Counted from the first letter of the stretch, positions 42,963-53,430 are shown. The stretch is DNA of 64,000 nucleotides from an uncultured Clostridia bacterium (GCA_934154445.1 CAKPGC010000003.1:1-64000), one strand, 5' to 3'. Numbers and translations: made by a program. The notes: a model not told the origin generated them from the sequence alone.

Positions 42963-45689
42963 ATGGAAAATAAAAAATGGTTTAACAAAAAAATAGAGGA
43001 TATTGAAAAAGAACTTGAAACAAATAGAGAAAAGGGACTAACAGAAGAACAAGTAATAGAAATTAGAAATCAAAAAGGTTATAACGAATTGCAAACAGCA
43101 AAAAAGAAGAATATATTTCAAAGATTTATAGACCAATTTAAAGATTTCTCGATAATTGTACTGATAATAGCAGCAGTAGTCTCTGGAATTGTTGGTATAA
43201 GTAAAGGAGAAGGAATAACAGATACAATAATTATTATGATAGTGGTTATAGTAAATGCTATTATTGGTGTAGCTCAAGAAAGTAAAGCCGAAAAATCATT
43301 AGAGGCATTGCAAAAATTAAGTGATCATGCATCAAAAGTTATAAGAAACGGAAATTTACAGGTAGTTCCAGCAAAAGAATTAGTACCTGGAGATATTGTT
43401 GTTTTAGATACAGGTGATTACATACCAGCAGATTTAAGAATTATAGAAGAATCTAATTTGAAATCACAAGAAAGCTCACTAACAGGAGAATCTGTACCAG
43501 TTGAAAAAACAGTAGAAACGATAGAAAATACAGAAATTGGTATTGGCGATAGAAAAAACATGTTATTTTCATCAAGTTTAGTAACTTATGGTAGGGGAAG
43601 AGGAATTGTTGTAGAAACAGGAATGACAACAGAAGTTGGCAAAATAGCAGGTATGATAAATTCTACAGAAAAACAAGAAACGCCACTGCAACAAAAATTA
43701 AATAAATTAGGAAAAACATTAGGAATAGTAGCAATTATAATTTGTATAGTAATATTTATTATTGGAATATTACAGGGAAAAGAATTAATTCCAATGTTTA
43801 TGACAGCTGTATCTTTAGCAGTTGCGGCAATACCGGAAGGATTAGTTGCTGTATCAACTATTGTTTTAGCAATAGGTGTACAAAAAATGGTAAAAAGAAA
43901 TGCAATTGTAAAAAGATTACCAGCAGTAGAAACACTAGGAAGTAGTACAGTAATATGTTCAGATAAAACAGGAACACTAACACAGAATAAAATGACTGTA
44001 GAAAAAATCTTTTGGAATGATGCAATAAGAGATGCTGAAAATATATCAGAAGATGAAATAGATAGAGAATTAGAAAAATTAGTGTATGCAAATATGTTAT
44101 GCAATGATACCAAAATATCAAAAGACGGAACATTAACAGGAGACCCAACAGAGACGGCATTAGTAGACATGGCATTTAATTTGAATTTTGACCCTAGTAT
44201 TTATGATAGGTCTGCAAGAGTTCAAGAGATTCCATTTGATTCAGAAAGAAAATTAATGACAACTGTAAATGAAATGAACGGAAAATATATTGTTTACACA
44301 AAAGGTGGAATTGATGAATTATTAAAAAAATGTATAGCTTACGAAATCAACAATAAAGTTTATGATGGTATTGAAAATTATATAAATAAAATAAGAGAAA
44401 AAAACGAAGAAATGGCAAAAGAAGCTTTGAGAGTATTGGGATGCGCATATAAAGAAATAGACCATATACCATCAAAAGAAGAAATGACACAAATAGAAAA
44501 CAATTTGATATTTATAGGAATGGTAGGAATGATTGATCCACCAAGAGAAGAAGCAAAAGTTGCAGTTGAAAAATGTAAAACAGCTGGAATAAAAGTTGTA
44601 ATGATTACAGGAGATCACAAAATTACAGCAACAGCAATTGCAAAAAAATTAGGAATACTAGAAAATGAAGAAGAAGCAATAACGGGTTCAGAACTTGAAC
44701 AAATGACAGATGATGAACTAGAGAAAAATGTTAGAAAGTATTCAGTTTATGCTAGAGTATCACCAGAACATAAAGTAAGAATTGTAACAGCTTGGCAAAA
44801 AAATGGAGAAGTAGTTGCTATGACAGGCGATGGAGTAAATGATAGTCCAGCACTAAAAAAAGCAGACATTGGATGTGCAATGGGATTAGTGGGAACAGAT
44901 GTAGCAAAAGAAGCGGCTGATGTAATTTTAACAGATGATAACTTTGCAACAGTAGTATCTGCAGTGGAAGAAGGAAGAAAAATATATGACAATATTTTAA
45001 AAGTAATACAATTCTTACTATCAAGTAATGTTGGAGAAATTATAGTTTTATTTTTAGCAACTTTATTAACTCCATTAATTAGTAAATGGTTTGAAATTAC
45101 AGATATAAGTAGCTTGGAAATATTACTTCCAATACACATTTTATGGATTAACTTAGTTACAGACTCATTACCAGCATTAGCATTGGCATTTGATCCAGCA
45201 AATAGCGATATAATGGAAAGAAAACCAATCAAACCAGGCAAAGGAATTTTTACTAAAGGAATGACATGGAGAGTTATTTATCAGGGGATAATGATAGGAT
45301 TATTGACTCTTGGAGCATTTATGATAGGACTAGGTACAACAAAAACACCAATAAATGGATTAACACTTGACCAATCTAAAATAGAAGTAGGCCAAACAAT
45401 GGCATTTATCACATTATCATTATCAGAATTAGTTCACGTGTTTAATGTTAGAAATAATAAAAAATCCATATTCAAAACAGGTATATTTAGTAATATAAAA
45501 TTAATTGGTGCAGTAATTATTTCAGCATTATTAATGTTTGTTATTTTACTAATACCAGAATTAAGAGAAATATTTAGCATACCTGTTTTACCAACTGAAA
45601 ATATTATTGAATTAGTTTGTCTAGTATTAGCTCCAATTGTTATTGTTGAGATATTTAAACTACTTAAGATTAATGGCAAAGAGGAATAA
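42963..45689 (+). CDS. Cation-transporting P-type ATPase (Ca2+/Mn2+ type)
   Basis: A 908-aa P2-type pump. N-terminal actuator domain with LTGES (about 177), phosphorylation motif SDKTGTLTQNK (Asp about 336), ATP-binding KGG, TGD and the hinge MTGDGVNDSPALKKAD (about 621), and about ten transmembrane helices. Substrate is inferred from the P2A type and the Mn2+-sensing riboswitch upstream: export of Mn2+ or Ca2+ when the metal is high. RBS AAGAAGGGAG precedes ATG 42963. No in-frame CGG occurs in its 908 codons. A terminator ends the gene. Confidence 0.92.
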   Translation: MENKKWFNKKIEDIEKELETNREKGLTEEQVIEIRNQKGYNELQTAKKKNIFQRFIDQFKDFSIIVLIIAAVVSGIVGISKGEGITDTIIIMIVVIVNAIIGVAQESKAEKSLEALQKLSDHASKVIRNGNLQVVPAKELVPGDIVVLDTGDYIPADLRIIEESNLKSQESSLTGESVPVEKTVETIENTEIGIGDRKNMLFSSSLVTYGRGRGIVVETGMTTEVGKIAGMINSTEKQETPLQQKLNKLGKTLGIVAIIICIVIFIIGILQGKELIPMFMTAVSLAVAAIPEGLVAVSTIVLAIGVQKMVKRNAIVKRLPAVETLGSSTVICSDKTGTLTQNKMTVEKIFWNDAIRDAENISEDEIDRELEKLVYANMLCNDTKISKDGTLTGDPTETALVDMAFNLNFDPSIYDRSARVQEIPFDSERKLMTTVNEMNGKYIVYTKGGIDELLKKCIAYEINNKVYDGIENYINKIREKNEEMAKEALRVLGCAYKEIDHIPSKEEMTQIENNLIFIGMVGMIDPPREEAKVAVEKCKTAGIKVVMITGDHKITATAIAKKLGILENEEEAITGSELEQMTDDELEKNVRKYSVYARVSPEHKVRIVTAWQKNGEVVAMTGDGVNDSPALKKADIGCAMGLVGTDVAKEAADVILTDDNFATVVSAVEEGRKIYDNILKVIQFLLSSNVGEIIVLFLATLLTPLISKWFEITDISSLEILLPIHILWINLVTDSLPALALAFDPANSDIMERKPIKPGKGIFTKGMTWRVIYQGIMIGLLTLGAFMIGLGTTKTPINGLTLDQSKIEVGQTMAFITLSLSELVHVFNVRNNKKSIFKTGIFSNIKLIGAVIISALLMFVILLIPELREIFSIPVLPTENIIELVCLVLAPIVIVEIFKLLKINGKEE

Positions 45690-45706
45690 TAAATTATAAT
45701 AGAAAA

Positions 45707-45746
45707 TAAAGTACAAGTTTTATAAAAAAATACTTGTACTTTTTTT
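45707..45746 (+). terminator. Terminator after the P-type ATPase
   Basis: AAAGTACAAGT pairs with ACTTGTACTTT, with a T-run. Confidence 0.8.
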
Positions 45747-45781
45747 AAATTATTATTATAATATAAAAAAGGAATGGTGAG

Positions 45782-46084
45782 ATGAGAAGAATTTCTAAAA
45801 TTGATAAAACAGTAAAAACAGAAAACAATCTAAAACAAAATAATAAAAATGCAAAAAAAGACCAAAAAGAATTACAAGAATTTGATAATATACTGAAGGA
45901 AGAACACAAAAAACTTAAAGAAAAGCAAGATAGACAAGAAGAACAAAACAAACAAGAACAAGAAGAAAGACAAAATAAAAAAGCAAAACCATTAGATATA
46001 TATAAAATGGAAATCCAAAAATCAAAATCCAAAATTAATCAAATAAAAGAAAAATTAGAAGAAAAAGAACAAGATGAAAGATAA
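45782..46084 (+). CDS. Hypothetical charged coiled-coil protein, 100 aa
   Basis: Almost all Lys/Glu/Gln/Asn, one long coiled coil, ATG 45782 after GGTGAG. No family recognised. It may be a small conserved host protein of this lineage. Confidence 0.55.
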   Translation: MRRISKIDKTVKTENNLKQNNKNAKKDQKELQEFDNILKEEHKKLKEKQDRQEEQNKQEQEERQNKKAKPLDIYKMEIQKSKSKINQIKEKLEEKEQDER

Positions 46085-46114
46085 TACATAATAATACTAA
46101 GGAGGAAATAAGAA

Positions 46115-48682
46115 ATGTACGTATTTAACAAGATAACGGTAAATCCACAACTACCAAAAAGAATTGAAAAATTATCAGAAATATCAAATAATTTATGGTG
46201 GTCATGGAATACAGAATTTTTAAGACTATTTAAAATAATAGATAGGGATTTATGGGAAATGTCTGAAAAAAATCCTATAAAATTTTTGAAATTAGTATCT
46301 CAAGATAGATTAGAACAAATAACACAAAATGCAGAATTTTTAAAGGAATATGACAGATTATCAAAACAATTTGAAGATTATATGAATAGTAAAAACACAT
46401 GGTTTTCAAACAAATACCCAGAAAATAAAAATGATTTAATAGCATATTTCTCAGCTGAATATGGACTAGACGAAACAATACCAATTTATTCAGGAGGACT
46501 AGGAATATTATCAGGAGATCATCTTAAATCAGCAAGTGATTTAGGAATTCCATTAGTAGCTGTAGGCTTACTATACAAAAATGGGTATTTTAATCAAAAA
46601 ATTAATGGGTATGGTGACCAAGAAGAGGAATACAATAATTTAGAGTTAAGCAATTTACCAATAAATCCAGTAAAAGATGAAAATGGTGACGAACTAACAA
46701 TATATGTTAAATTAGAAAAAAGAAAAGTATATTTAAAGGTTTGGCAAATAAATGTAGGAAGAATAAAACTATATTTATTAGACTCTGATATTGAAAAAAA
46801 TGAACCAGAAGATAGAGAAATTACATTGAGATTATATGGTGGAGACCAAGAAATGAGAATAAAACAAGAAATAATTCTTGGTATGGGAGGAACAAATTTA
46901 TTAACAAGAGCATTAGGGCTAAAACCAACCATATATCACATGAATGAGGGACATTCTGCATTCTTAATATTGGAACTAATGAAAAACATTATAAAAGAAA
47001 AACAAGTATCATTTGAAGTTGCAAAAGATATAGCAAGCTCAAAAACAGTATTCACAACACACACACCAGTACCAGCTGGAAATGATATATTCCCAATAGA
47101 ATTAGTAGAAAAATACTTTAAAGAATTTTGGCCAAGATTAGGATTAGACAGAGAAGCATTTTTAAAACTAGGAATGAAACCATGTAAAGAATTAGAACAC
47201 GGATTCAACATGGGAATTTTAGCTCTTAAAATAGCAGGAAAGAAAAATGGAGTAAGCAAATTACACGGAGCTGTTTCAAGAGAATTATTTGGAGACGTAT
47301 GGCCAGAAATTGCAGCAAATGAATCACCAATCACTTATGTAACAAACGGAATACATACATGTACATGGCTTGCACCAACATTAAAAGAATTATATAATAA
47401 ATATTTAATACCATATTGGCAAGACAATATTCATAATGATGAAGTATGGAAAAATATAAACAATATACCAAATAAAGAATTATGGGAAATACATAGACAA
47501 AGAAAAATAAAATTATTAGACATAGTAAAAGAAAATACAACTAATAGATTAAGAAAATCAGGATACAATTATGAAGAAATAAATGATATAACATCAAAGT
47601 TAAATCCAGATATTTTAACAATAGGTTTTTCAAGAAGATTTGCCACATATAAAAGAGCAACCTTAATATTTAAGGACTTAGAAAGAATAACACAAATATT
47701 GAACAATCAAGACAAACCAGTTCAATTGATATTTGCAGGAAAAGCACATCCAGCAGATAAAGAAGGAAAAGACTTAATAAAAAGAATACATGAAATATCA
47801 ATGATGCCACAATTTAAAGGAAAAATATTCTTATTAGAAAACTACAACATAGCAATGTCAAGATACTTGGTGGGTGGTGTAGATGTGTGGCTTAATAATC
47901 CAAGAAGACCTATGGAAGCATCAGGAACAAGTGGACAAAAAGCATCTGTAAATGGAGTTATAAATTTCAGTGTACTTGATGGTTGGTGGGCAGAAGGATA
48001 TAACCAAGAAAATGGATGGACAATAGGAACAAATGCAGAATATAGCTCTTATGAAGAACAAGACATAGCTGATAGCCAAAGTATGTATCGTACACTAGAA
48101 ACGAAAATAATACCAATGTACTATAATAGAAATGAGGATGGAATATCTGAAACATGGATGAAAACTATGAAAAACTCAATAATATCAACAGGAGGAAAAT
48201 ATAGTACATCAAGAATGTTAGTTGACTATACAAATAAATTATATATGCCACTATGTAATTTGACTAAAAAATATTATGAAAATATTGACAATGTGGCAGA
48301 GTTCAATTTATGGAAGAAAAACTTATATACTAATTGGAAAGATATAAAAATCACTCAAAAAAATAATCTAAACAACATTACTATGGATGCAGGAAATAAC
48401 ATTGAAGTTAAATGTGAAGTACAACTTCCAAATGTAGATATAAATAATATAACAGTAGAATGTTATTATGGAAAAATATTAGATAATGGAATAGTTGAAA
48501 ATGTAAGCATAATCCCAATGAGATTAGAAAACAAAAATGGAGAAGAAAAAATATATGAATATTCTACAAAAATCGAATTAAAAACAGGTGGAAATTATGG
48601 ATATACATTTAGAATTATGCCAAAACATGAAATGCTACTAGATGCAGAAAATCTAAATCTAGTAAAATGGATTACAAATTAA
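46115..48682 (+). CDS. glgP: Alpha-glucan (glycogen) phosphorylase
   Basis: An 855-aa enzyme that releases glucose-1-phosphate from glycogen or maltodextrin. It matches the shorter GlgP/MalP class with NLWWSWNTEFLRLF at the N-terminus, AYFSAEYGLDETIPIYSGGLG, and THTPVPAGND. The pyridoxal-phosphate region (SGTSGQKASVNG about 620-635) is visible. A terminator follows. No in-frame CGG. Confidence 0.93.
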   Translation: MYVFNKITVNPQLPKRIEKLSEISNNLWWSWNTEFLRLFKIIDRDLWEMSEKNPIKFLKLVSQDRLEQITQNAEFLKEYDRLSKQFEDYMNSKNTWFSNKYPENKNDLIAYFSAEYGLDETIPIYSGGLGILSGDHLKSASDLGIPLVAVGLLYKNGYFNQKINGYGDQEEEYNNLELSNLPINPVKDENGDELTIYVKLEKRKVYLKVWQINVGRIKLYLLDSDIEKNEPEDREITLRLYGGDQEMRIKQEIILGMGGTNLLTRALGLKPTIYHMNEGHSAFLILELMKNIIKEKQVSFEVAKDIASSKTVFTTHTPVPAGNDIFPIELVEKYFKEFWPRLGLDREAFLKLGMKPCKELEHGFNMGILALKIAGKKNGVSKLHGAVSRELFGDVWPEIAANESPITYVTNGIHTCTWLAPTLKELYNKYLIPYWQDNIHNDEVWKNINNIPNKELWEIHRQRKIKLLDIVKENTTNRLRKSGYNYEEINDITSKLNPDILTIGFSRRFATYKRATLIFKDLERITQILNNQDKPVQLIFAGKAHPADKEGKDLIKRIHEISMMPQFKGKIFLLENYNIAMSRYLVGGVDVWLNNPRRPMEASGTSGQKASVNGVINFSVLDGWWAEGYNQENGWTIGTNAEYSSYEEQDIADSQSMYRTLETKIIPMYYNRNEDGISETWMKTMKNSIISTGGKYSTSRMLVDYTNKLYMPLCNLTKKYYENIDNVAEFNLWKKNLYTNWKDIKITQKNNLNNITMDAGNNIEVKCEVQLPNVDINNITVECYYGKILDNGIVENVSIIPMRLENKNGEEKIYEYSTKIELKTGGNYGYTFRIMPKHEMLLDAENLNLVKWITN

Positions 48683-48685
48683 AAA

Positions 48686-48724
48686 AATCTGTCAAAAGGG
48701 ATATCCCTTTTTGACAGATTTTTA
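48686..48724. terminator. Bidirectional terminator between glgP and tmcAL
   Basis: AAATCTGTCAAAA pairs with TTTTGACAGATTT around a short GGGATATCCC-like core. T-runs on both strands serve the converging genes. Confidence 0.85.
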
Positions 48725-49954
48725 AACTTTTATAATTCCATTTTTATAATCTAAGTTATTTAACGAATCATATTCATAACCAATAGTGTAAACATTAGTC
48801 GCAAAAATATCTTTATCTAACATTTGTTTTAGATTTTTATTCTTATTAGAATCAACAAATTTTTTAACAGAAGTTATGATGTTAAGTTTAGGATTGTTTT
48901 TAGAAATTTCAGAAACGAGTTTTGCACCATTTTCGTTAAATCCCAAAATCCTAACATAAGGTAAAGTACTTTTAGAAATTTCCATGTCTTTTTTTGTGAT
49001 TCCAAGTAAAGCATATAAAAGAATACGTTGAATTCTAGTTGAAGTATATCTTTTTGATTTTATAATGCTCAAAAGTTCAATAATACTATTACAAGAATTA
49101 GCAGCATCTTTAATAGCAAATTCTAATCCCTCAGAAACATCAGGGATATTAGATATTTCCTCAATTGACATTTTTCTTAAAACATAAATTATCTCTTTTT
49201 CAAAAATGTTTAAATCTTCGACGATATGTCCGTTTCTAATATTATCAAGTAAAATTGAATAAGTATTAGAAGGTAATAGAGTTTTTATAATCTCGAAACT
49301 TTTATTTTTAATAAGACTTCTAATAGCAGTTGCGCTTGCAATATCATCAGAAAAATCAGTACTATTATATTCTGACTCAACCCTTTTTACACAAATAGGA
49401 TTAATTTTACTATTATATTTTTTTAAAGCTTTTAAATATTCAATTCCTAAAATATTATTCGGAGAAGATAAAATACCAGAATATTTTCTAATATCATTTA
49501 GATACATTAATAAAGAATTCTCTCTAGCTTTTGGGAAAGATAACCCTTTTTTTAATTCATGAGAAAGTATATTTTTATATTCATTTGGTTCAAAATACAA
49601 TACATTAGCAATGTTTTTTAAAATATTAACATCTGCAGTTTCTGAACCGAAAGAAATATAATCAACAATTCCTAAAGAATTTAAAATTTTAATTGCACCA
49701 TCAGCAAAATTTTCAGCACTTGAAATTGAATATATAACTGGTAGTTCAATTACTAAATCAATACCACTTAAAAGTGCCATTTTTGTTTTTTCCCATTTAT
49801 TAATTATAGAAGTAGAACCACGCTGAGTAAAATTTCCACCAATAACCGCAATTGAGAAGTCGCAACCTGTTAACTTTTTTGAACTTTCCAAATGGTACAA
49901 ATGACCATTATGAAAGGGATTATATTCAGCTATTATTCCTAAAACATTACTCAT
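48722..49954 (-). CDS. tmcAL: tRNA(Met) cytidine acetate ligase
   Basis: YlbM/TmcAL forms N4-acetylcytidine at the elongator tRNA-Met wobble position. The nucleotidylyltransferase signature GIIAEYNPFHNGHLYHL begins the protein. I place the start at 49954 after AAGGTG, giving 410 aa; an upstream in-frame extension lacks conserved sequence. Divergent from rnhA. Confidence 0.9.
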   Translation of the reverse strand: MSNVLGIIAEYNPFHNGHLYHLESSKKLTGCDFSIAVIGGNFTQRGSTSIINKWEKTKMALLSGIDLVIELPVIYSISSAENFADGAIKILNSLGIVDYISFGSETADVNILKNIANVLYFEPNEYKNILSHELKKGLSFPKARENSLLMYLNDIRKYSGILSSPNNILGIEYLKALKKYNSKINPICVKRVESEYNSTDFSDDIASATAIRSLIKNKSFEIIKTLLPSNTYSILLDNIRNGHIVEDLNIFEKEIIYVLRKMSIEEISNIPDVSEGLEFAIKDAANSCNSIIELLSIIKSKRYTSTRIQRILLYALLGITKKDMEISKSTLPYVRILGFNENGAKLVSEISKNNPKLNIITSVKKFVDSNKNKNLKQMLDKDIFATNVYTIGYEYDSLNNLDYKNGIIKV

Positions 49955-50067
49955 TGATTGGCACCTTCTTTCTTTTTTATTACATATTAATATACAAATA
50001 CTTGTTAAAAAAATAATATATTGATATAATAACATAAAATATTGAAAAATACAAGGAAGGAAAAAAT

Positions 50068-50502
50068 ATGGAAAAAGTAATTATATATACAGATGGAGCA
50101 TGCTCAGGAAACCCAGGACCAGGAGGCTGGGGAGCTATTTTAATGTATAAAGATACAAAAAAAGAAATATCAGGAGGAAAAAAAGACACAACCAATAATG
50201 TTATGGAACTTACTGCAGCATTAGAAGGATTAAAAATGCTAAAATTTCCATGTGAAGTTGATTTATATAGTGATAGTGCATATTTAGTTAATGGATTTTC
50301 ACAAGGATGGATTTATAATTGGCAAAAAAATAACTGGCAAACATCTAATAAAGAACCAGTTAAAAATAAAGAAATATGGCAAGAAATTTATAACTTAACA
50401 CAAATGCATAAAGTTAAATTCATTAAAGTAAAAGGACATGCTGATAATGAATTTAATAATAGATGTGATGAACTTGCTAGAAATGCAATAAAAAAGCTTT
50501 AA
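50068..50502 (+). CDS. rnhA: Ribonuclease HI
   Basis: A 144-aa enzyme that cleaves the RNA strand of RNA:DNA hybrids. The catalytic DEDD residues are seen in IYTDGACSGNPGPGG, VMELTAALEGL, LYSDSAYLVNG and VKGHADNEFNNRCDELAR. Start ATG 50068 after AAGGAAGG. Confidence 0.95.
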   Translation: MEKVIIYTDGACSGNPGPGGWGAILMYKDTKKEISGGKKDTTNNVMELTAALEGLKMLKFPCEVDLYSDSAYLVNGFSQGWIYNWQKNNWQTSNKEPVKNKEIWQEIYNLTQMHKVKFIKVKGHADNEFNNRCDELARNAIKKL

Positions 50503-50617
50503 TATATCTTGAATATTACAATTATATTAAATTTTTGTTACATTCATATAAATTATTGCAAAATATAAAAGTTTAAATTATACTTTAAATAAGTATAAGT
50601 GATTCGAGGGGGATAAA

Positions 50618-51175
50618 ATGGAAACATTTGCCGACTACATATTAAAAGAGACCAATTTAATAAATAAAATGGACATATTAAACAGATTGCAAAGATTGTT
50701 AAAAGAAAGAAAAGGAATAACAATATTTTTTAATAACACAATTATTTTCAAAACAGAAATAGCAAGAATGTTTATAGAATATTCACATATAGATGTAGAT
50801 GAAAATTTAGTGTTAACAGCAAGCCTTTTATGCAATTGTAAAAAAATAGATGGACCACAAAGCTTGGAAAGCTTACATAGTTATGCAAAAAAAGGAGCAG
50901 AATTTTTATCAACATTAGGATTTGACAAAAGATTTTGCAAAATTTGTGAAGAAGTAAATAGATATAGCGGAAGTGAACCTAGAGAACCGGAAAGTGATAT
51001 TTTAGAATTAGTAGATAACTTTGGAGGAATGTTATTAGACAGACCAGAAAGAGCAGGATTTACACCAGAAAAAGCAATAGTACAATTAGAAGAAGAGAGA
51101 TTTAGGAAAAACAATAATATTTATTTTGAACAATTTAAAGAATTTGTAAAACAAATGCAGGAGGTAGAAGTTTAA
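50618..51175 (+). CDS. Conserved clostridial protein, HD-like
   Basis: A 185-aa helical protein with possible divergent HD-type elements (LSLLCNCKKIDG, ESLHSYAKKGAEFLS, EEVNRYSGSEPREPESD). It overlaps the next gene as TAATG. GGGGG before ATG 50618 is the ribosome binding site. The 50503-50617 gap carries only AT-rich sequence. Confidence 0.55.
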   Translation: METFADYILKETNLINKMDILNRLQRLLKERKGITIFFNNTIIFKTEIARMFIEYSHIDVDENLVLTASLLCNCKKIDGPQSLESLHSYAKKGAEFLSTLGFDKRFCKICEEVNRYSGSEPREPESDILELVDNFGGMLLDRPERAGFTPEKAIVQLEEERFRKNNNIYFEQFKEFVKQMQEVEV

Positions 51176-51420
51176 TGGAAACACAAGAGAAAATGGGAAC
51201 TGTATTTATGAAACCTTTGATAGCATTAAAAAAAATGTGCGAAGAAAATTCAATAAATAGAGTTATAGGTGTATTATTACCTAAATATGAAAGAGTATTA
51301 AATGATAAAATGAAAGCAAAAGAAAAAATACCAATGTTTACACAAGATACTCGTGAACAATATATAGGAGAAAGTATATTAGAAGAATTAAAGGGCGAAA
51401 AAGATAGTTTTGAAATATAA
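51175..51420 (+). CDS. Hypothetical protein, 81 aa
   Basis: Coupled to the previous gene by a TAATG overlap. Helical with EEILKGEKDS-like end. A hairpin AAGACGAT/ATCGTCTT with T-run (51421-51446) follows. Confidence 0.55.
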   Translation: METQEKMGTVFMKPLIALKKMCEENSINRVIGVLLPKYERVLNDKMKAKEKIPMFTQDTREQYIGESILEELKGEKDSFEI

Positions 51421-51446
51421 AAGACGATAAGTAAATCGTCTTTTTA
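51421..51446 (+). terminator. Terminator before the EndoQ-like gene
   Basis: AAGACGAT pairs with ATCGTCTT, followed by TTTTT; the EndoQ-like RBS follows at once. Confidence 0.7.
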
Positions 51447-51467
51447 TAAAGGAAAGAGGAAAAGAAA

Positions 51468-52656
51468 ATGTACGAAGTATTTGCAGATTTACATGTACAC
51501 ATAGGAAGATCAGAAAGTGGAAAACCTATAAAAATAACAGCAGCAAAAAGTTTGAATTTTGCTAACATCGCAAAAGAGTGTGCAGAAAGAAAAGGCATAA
51601 ATATAGTAGGAATAATAGATTGTGCGTCACCTTATGTAATAGAAGATATAGAAAACTTTTTAAAGACAGGAGAGGCTTATGAATTAAAAGATGGAGGAAT
51701 AATATACAAAGACAAAGTATGTATTCTTTTAGGAAGTGAAGTAGAAACATCTGAAAAAGGACGAAACGGAAAATGTGGTGCAGCACATAATGTATGTTTC
51801 TTTCCACATTTAAAAGATATTAAAGCATTTTCAAATGAAATGAGTCATCACATTAAAAATATAACATTAAGTACACAAAGATCAGATATATCAGGATATG
51901 AATTAATAGATATAGTTGAAAAATACAATGGTATTTTAATACCAGCACATATATTTACACCATTTAAAAGCTATTATGGAAATTGTACAGACAGAATAGA
52001 AAATATATTTAAGGAAAAATATGATAAAATATTTGCAGTTGAGTTAGGATTAAGTTCAGATACATTTTTAGCAGATGAAATATCAGAATTAGAAAATAAA
52101 ACTTTTGTAACAAACTCTGATGCACATTCACTTCCTAAGATTGCAAGAGAATATAATAAAATGTTAGTAGGGGATATATCTTTTAAAGAAGTTGTAAAAG
52201 CTTTAAAAAATGAAGATGGAAGAAAAATAATTGCTAATTATGGATTAGACCCTAAACTTGGAAAATATCATAGAACTTATTGTGATAACTGTAATAAAAC
52301 AATCGAGACAAAGGAACCTGTTGAAGTATGTCCATATTGCGGAAGCAACAAAGTTACATTTGGTGTTTTTGATAGAATAGAATTAATAAAAGATAAAAAA
52401 GAAACAAAAAGTCCAGAAAATAGACCACCTTATATTTATCAAGTCCCTCTTGGATTTATCCCGGGAGTGGGTGGAAAAACAATTGAAAAATTATTAGATA
52501 CATTTGAGACAGAAATGAATATATTACATAAATTATCTAAAGATGACATCGAAGCGGTTGTTGGTGAAAAAGTAGCTAGTGCAATAGACAAAGCCAGAAC
52601 AGGTCAGGCCAAAGTCCAATCCGGTGGAGGAGGAAACTATCGGAAAAATTTTATAA
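51468..52656 (+). CDS. EndoQ-like PHP-domain nuclease, ends after a +1 CGGA site
   Basis: The protein has PHP-type metal ligands (ADLHVHIGRS, GTSEVETSEK-type loops, TNSDAHSL) and a C-terminal zinc ribbon (YCDNC, CPYCGSNKVT) plus helix-hairpin-helix-like GFIPGVGGKTIEKLL, as in EndoQ/YqxK DNA repair nucleases. Codon 392 is CGG followed by A. With a +1 shift the protein ends GGGGNYGKIL at TAA 52656 (395 aa), which is the usual glycine-rich end of the family. Unshifted reading adds 50 residues encoded by a terminator hairpin, which I reject. Confidence 0.83.
52641..52644 (+). other. CGGA +1 frameshift site G (EndoQ-like)
   Basis: TAT CGG AAA in the entry frame; +1 reading gives GGA AAA ATT TTA TAA. 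Confidence 0.8.
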
Positions 52657-52670
52657 AAAATATTTATAAT

Positions 52671-52711
52671 AAAAAACTGCCAATATATAAACACACAATG
52701 GTAGTTTTTTT
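52671..52711 (+). terminator. Terminator after the EndoQ-like gene
   Basis: AAAAACTGCCA pairs with TGGTAGTTTTT (one mismatch), with a T-run of seven. Confidence 0.8.
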
Positions 52712-52789
52712 GATTATAATAATGGTTCTAAAAAAGACCTTATTGAATACACATTATGTAGAAACAAGTGGACAGATAAGGAGATTTTT

Positions 52790-53430
52790 ATGAATAAAAA
52801 CAAACGATTAAATATAAAAAGCACAATATCACAACATATTGCAAACAATAGTAAAGAATATATTTTAGTAACTTTAATATTTTTGGTAGGAATTTTTTTA
52901 GGTGTAATGTTTATAAATAATACACAAGAGACTCAAATAACAGAAATAACATCTTACCTAAATAACTTTTTGGACAAATTAAAAAATATGGAAGAATTAA
53001 ATAATATAGAACTTTTAAAAACGACGATAATTGAAAACATTATTCTAGCAATATCATTATGGTTTTTCGGAACAACTGTAATACGGAATACCTATAGTAT
53101 TTGGAATAATATTATATAGGGGATTTTGTCTTGGATATACAATATCATCAATAATAGTAGTTATGGGAACAGGAAAAGGGATACTATTTGTTTTAACAAC
53201 TCTTTTATTGCAAAATATAATATTTATTCCAGCCATAATTGCAATAGGAGTGAGTCGGATTTAAATTATATAAATCAATAGTGAAAGATAGAAATAAAGA
53301 TAATATAAAAATAGAAGTAATTAGACATACAATTTTTTCATTGATTATGTTAGTATTTTTATGTATATCAGCAATTATAGAAATATTGATTTCAACCAAT
53401 ATTTTAAAAAAAATTATAAAATATTTTTAA
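52790..53430 (+). CDS. spoIIM: Stage II sporulation protein M, two +1 CGGA sites
   Basis: Part of the DMP complex that remodels the wall during engulfment. ATG 52790 after AAGGAG gives 98 residues with the first membrane helix, ending WFFGTTVI, then CGG (53084). A +1 shift continues GIPIVFGIILYRGFCLGYTI with further helices to a second CGG (53256), and a second +1 shift gives GFKLYKSIVKD and a last helix before TAA 53430. The total of about 212 aa matches the 214 aa of Bacillus SpoIIM, as do several membrane segments and the G after VI. Without shifts only a fragment of 109 residues is made. Confidence 0.88.
53084..53087 (+). other. CGGA +1 frameshift site H (SpoIIM, first)
   Basis: ATA CGG AAT in the entry frame; +1 reading gives GGA ATA CCT ATA. 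Confidence 0.87.
53256..53259 (+). other. CGGA +1 frameshift site I (SpoIIM, second)
   Basis: AGT CGG ATT TAA in the entry frame; +1 reading gives GGA TTT AAA TTA and the last membrane helix. Confidence 0.87.

Noticed and set aside
52645..52793. The last 50 codons of the unshifted EndoQ-like frame as real protein
   Set aside because: They run through an intrinsic terminator hairpin and have no resemblance to the family, while the +1 reading ends with its normal tail.
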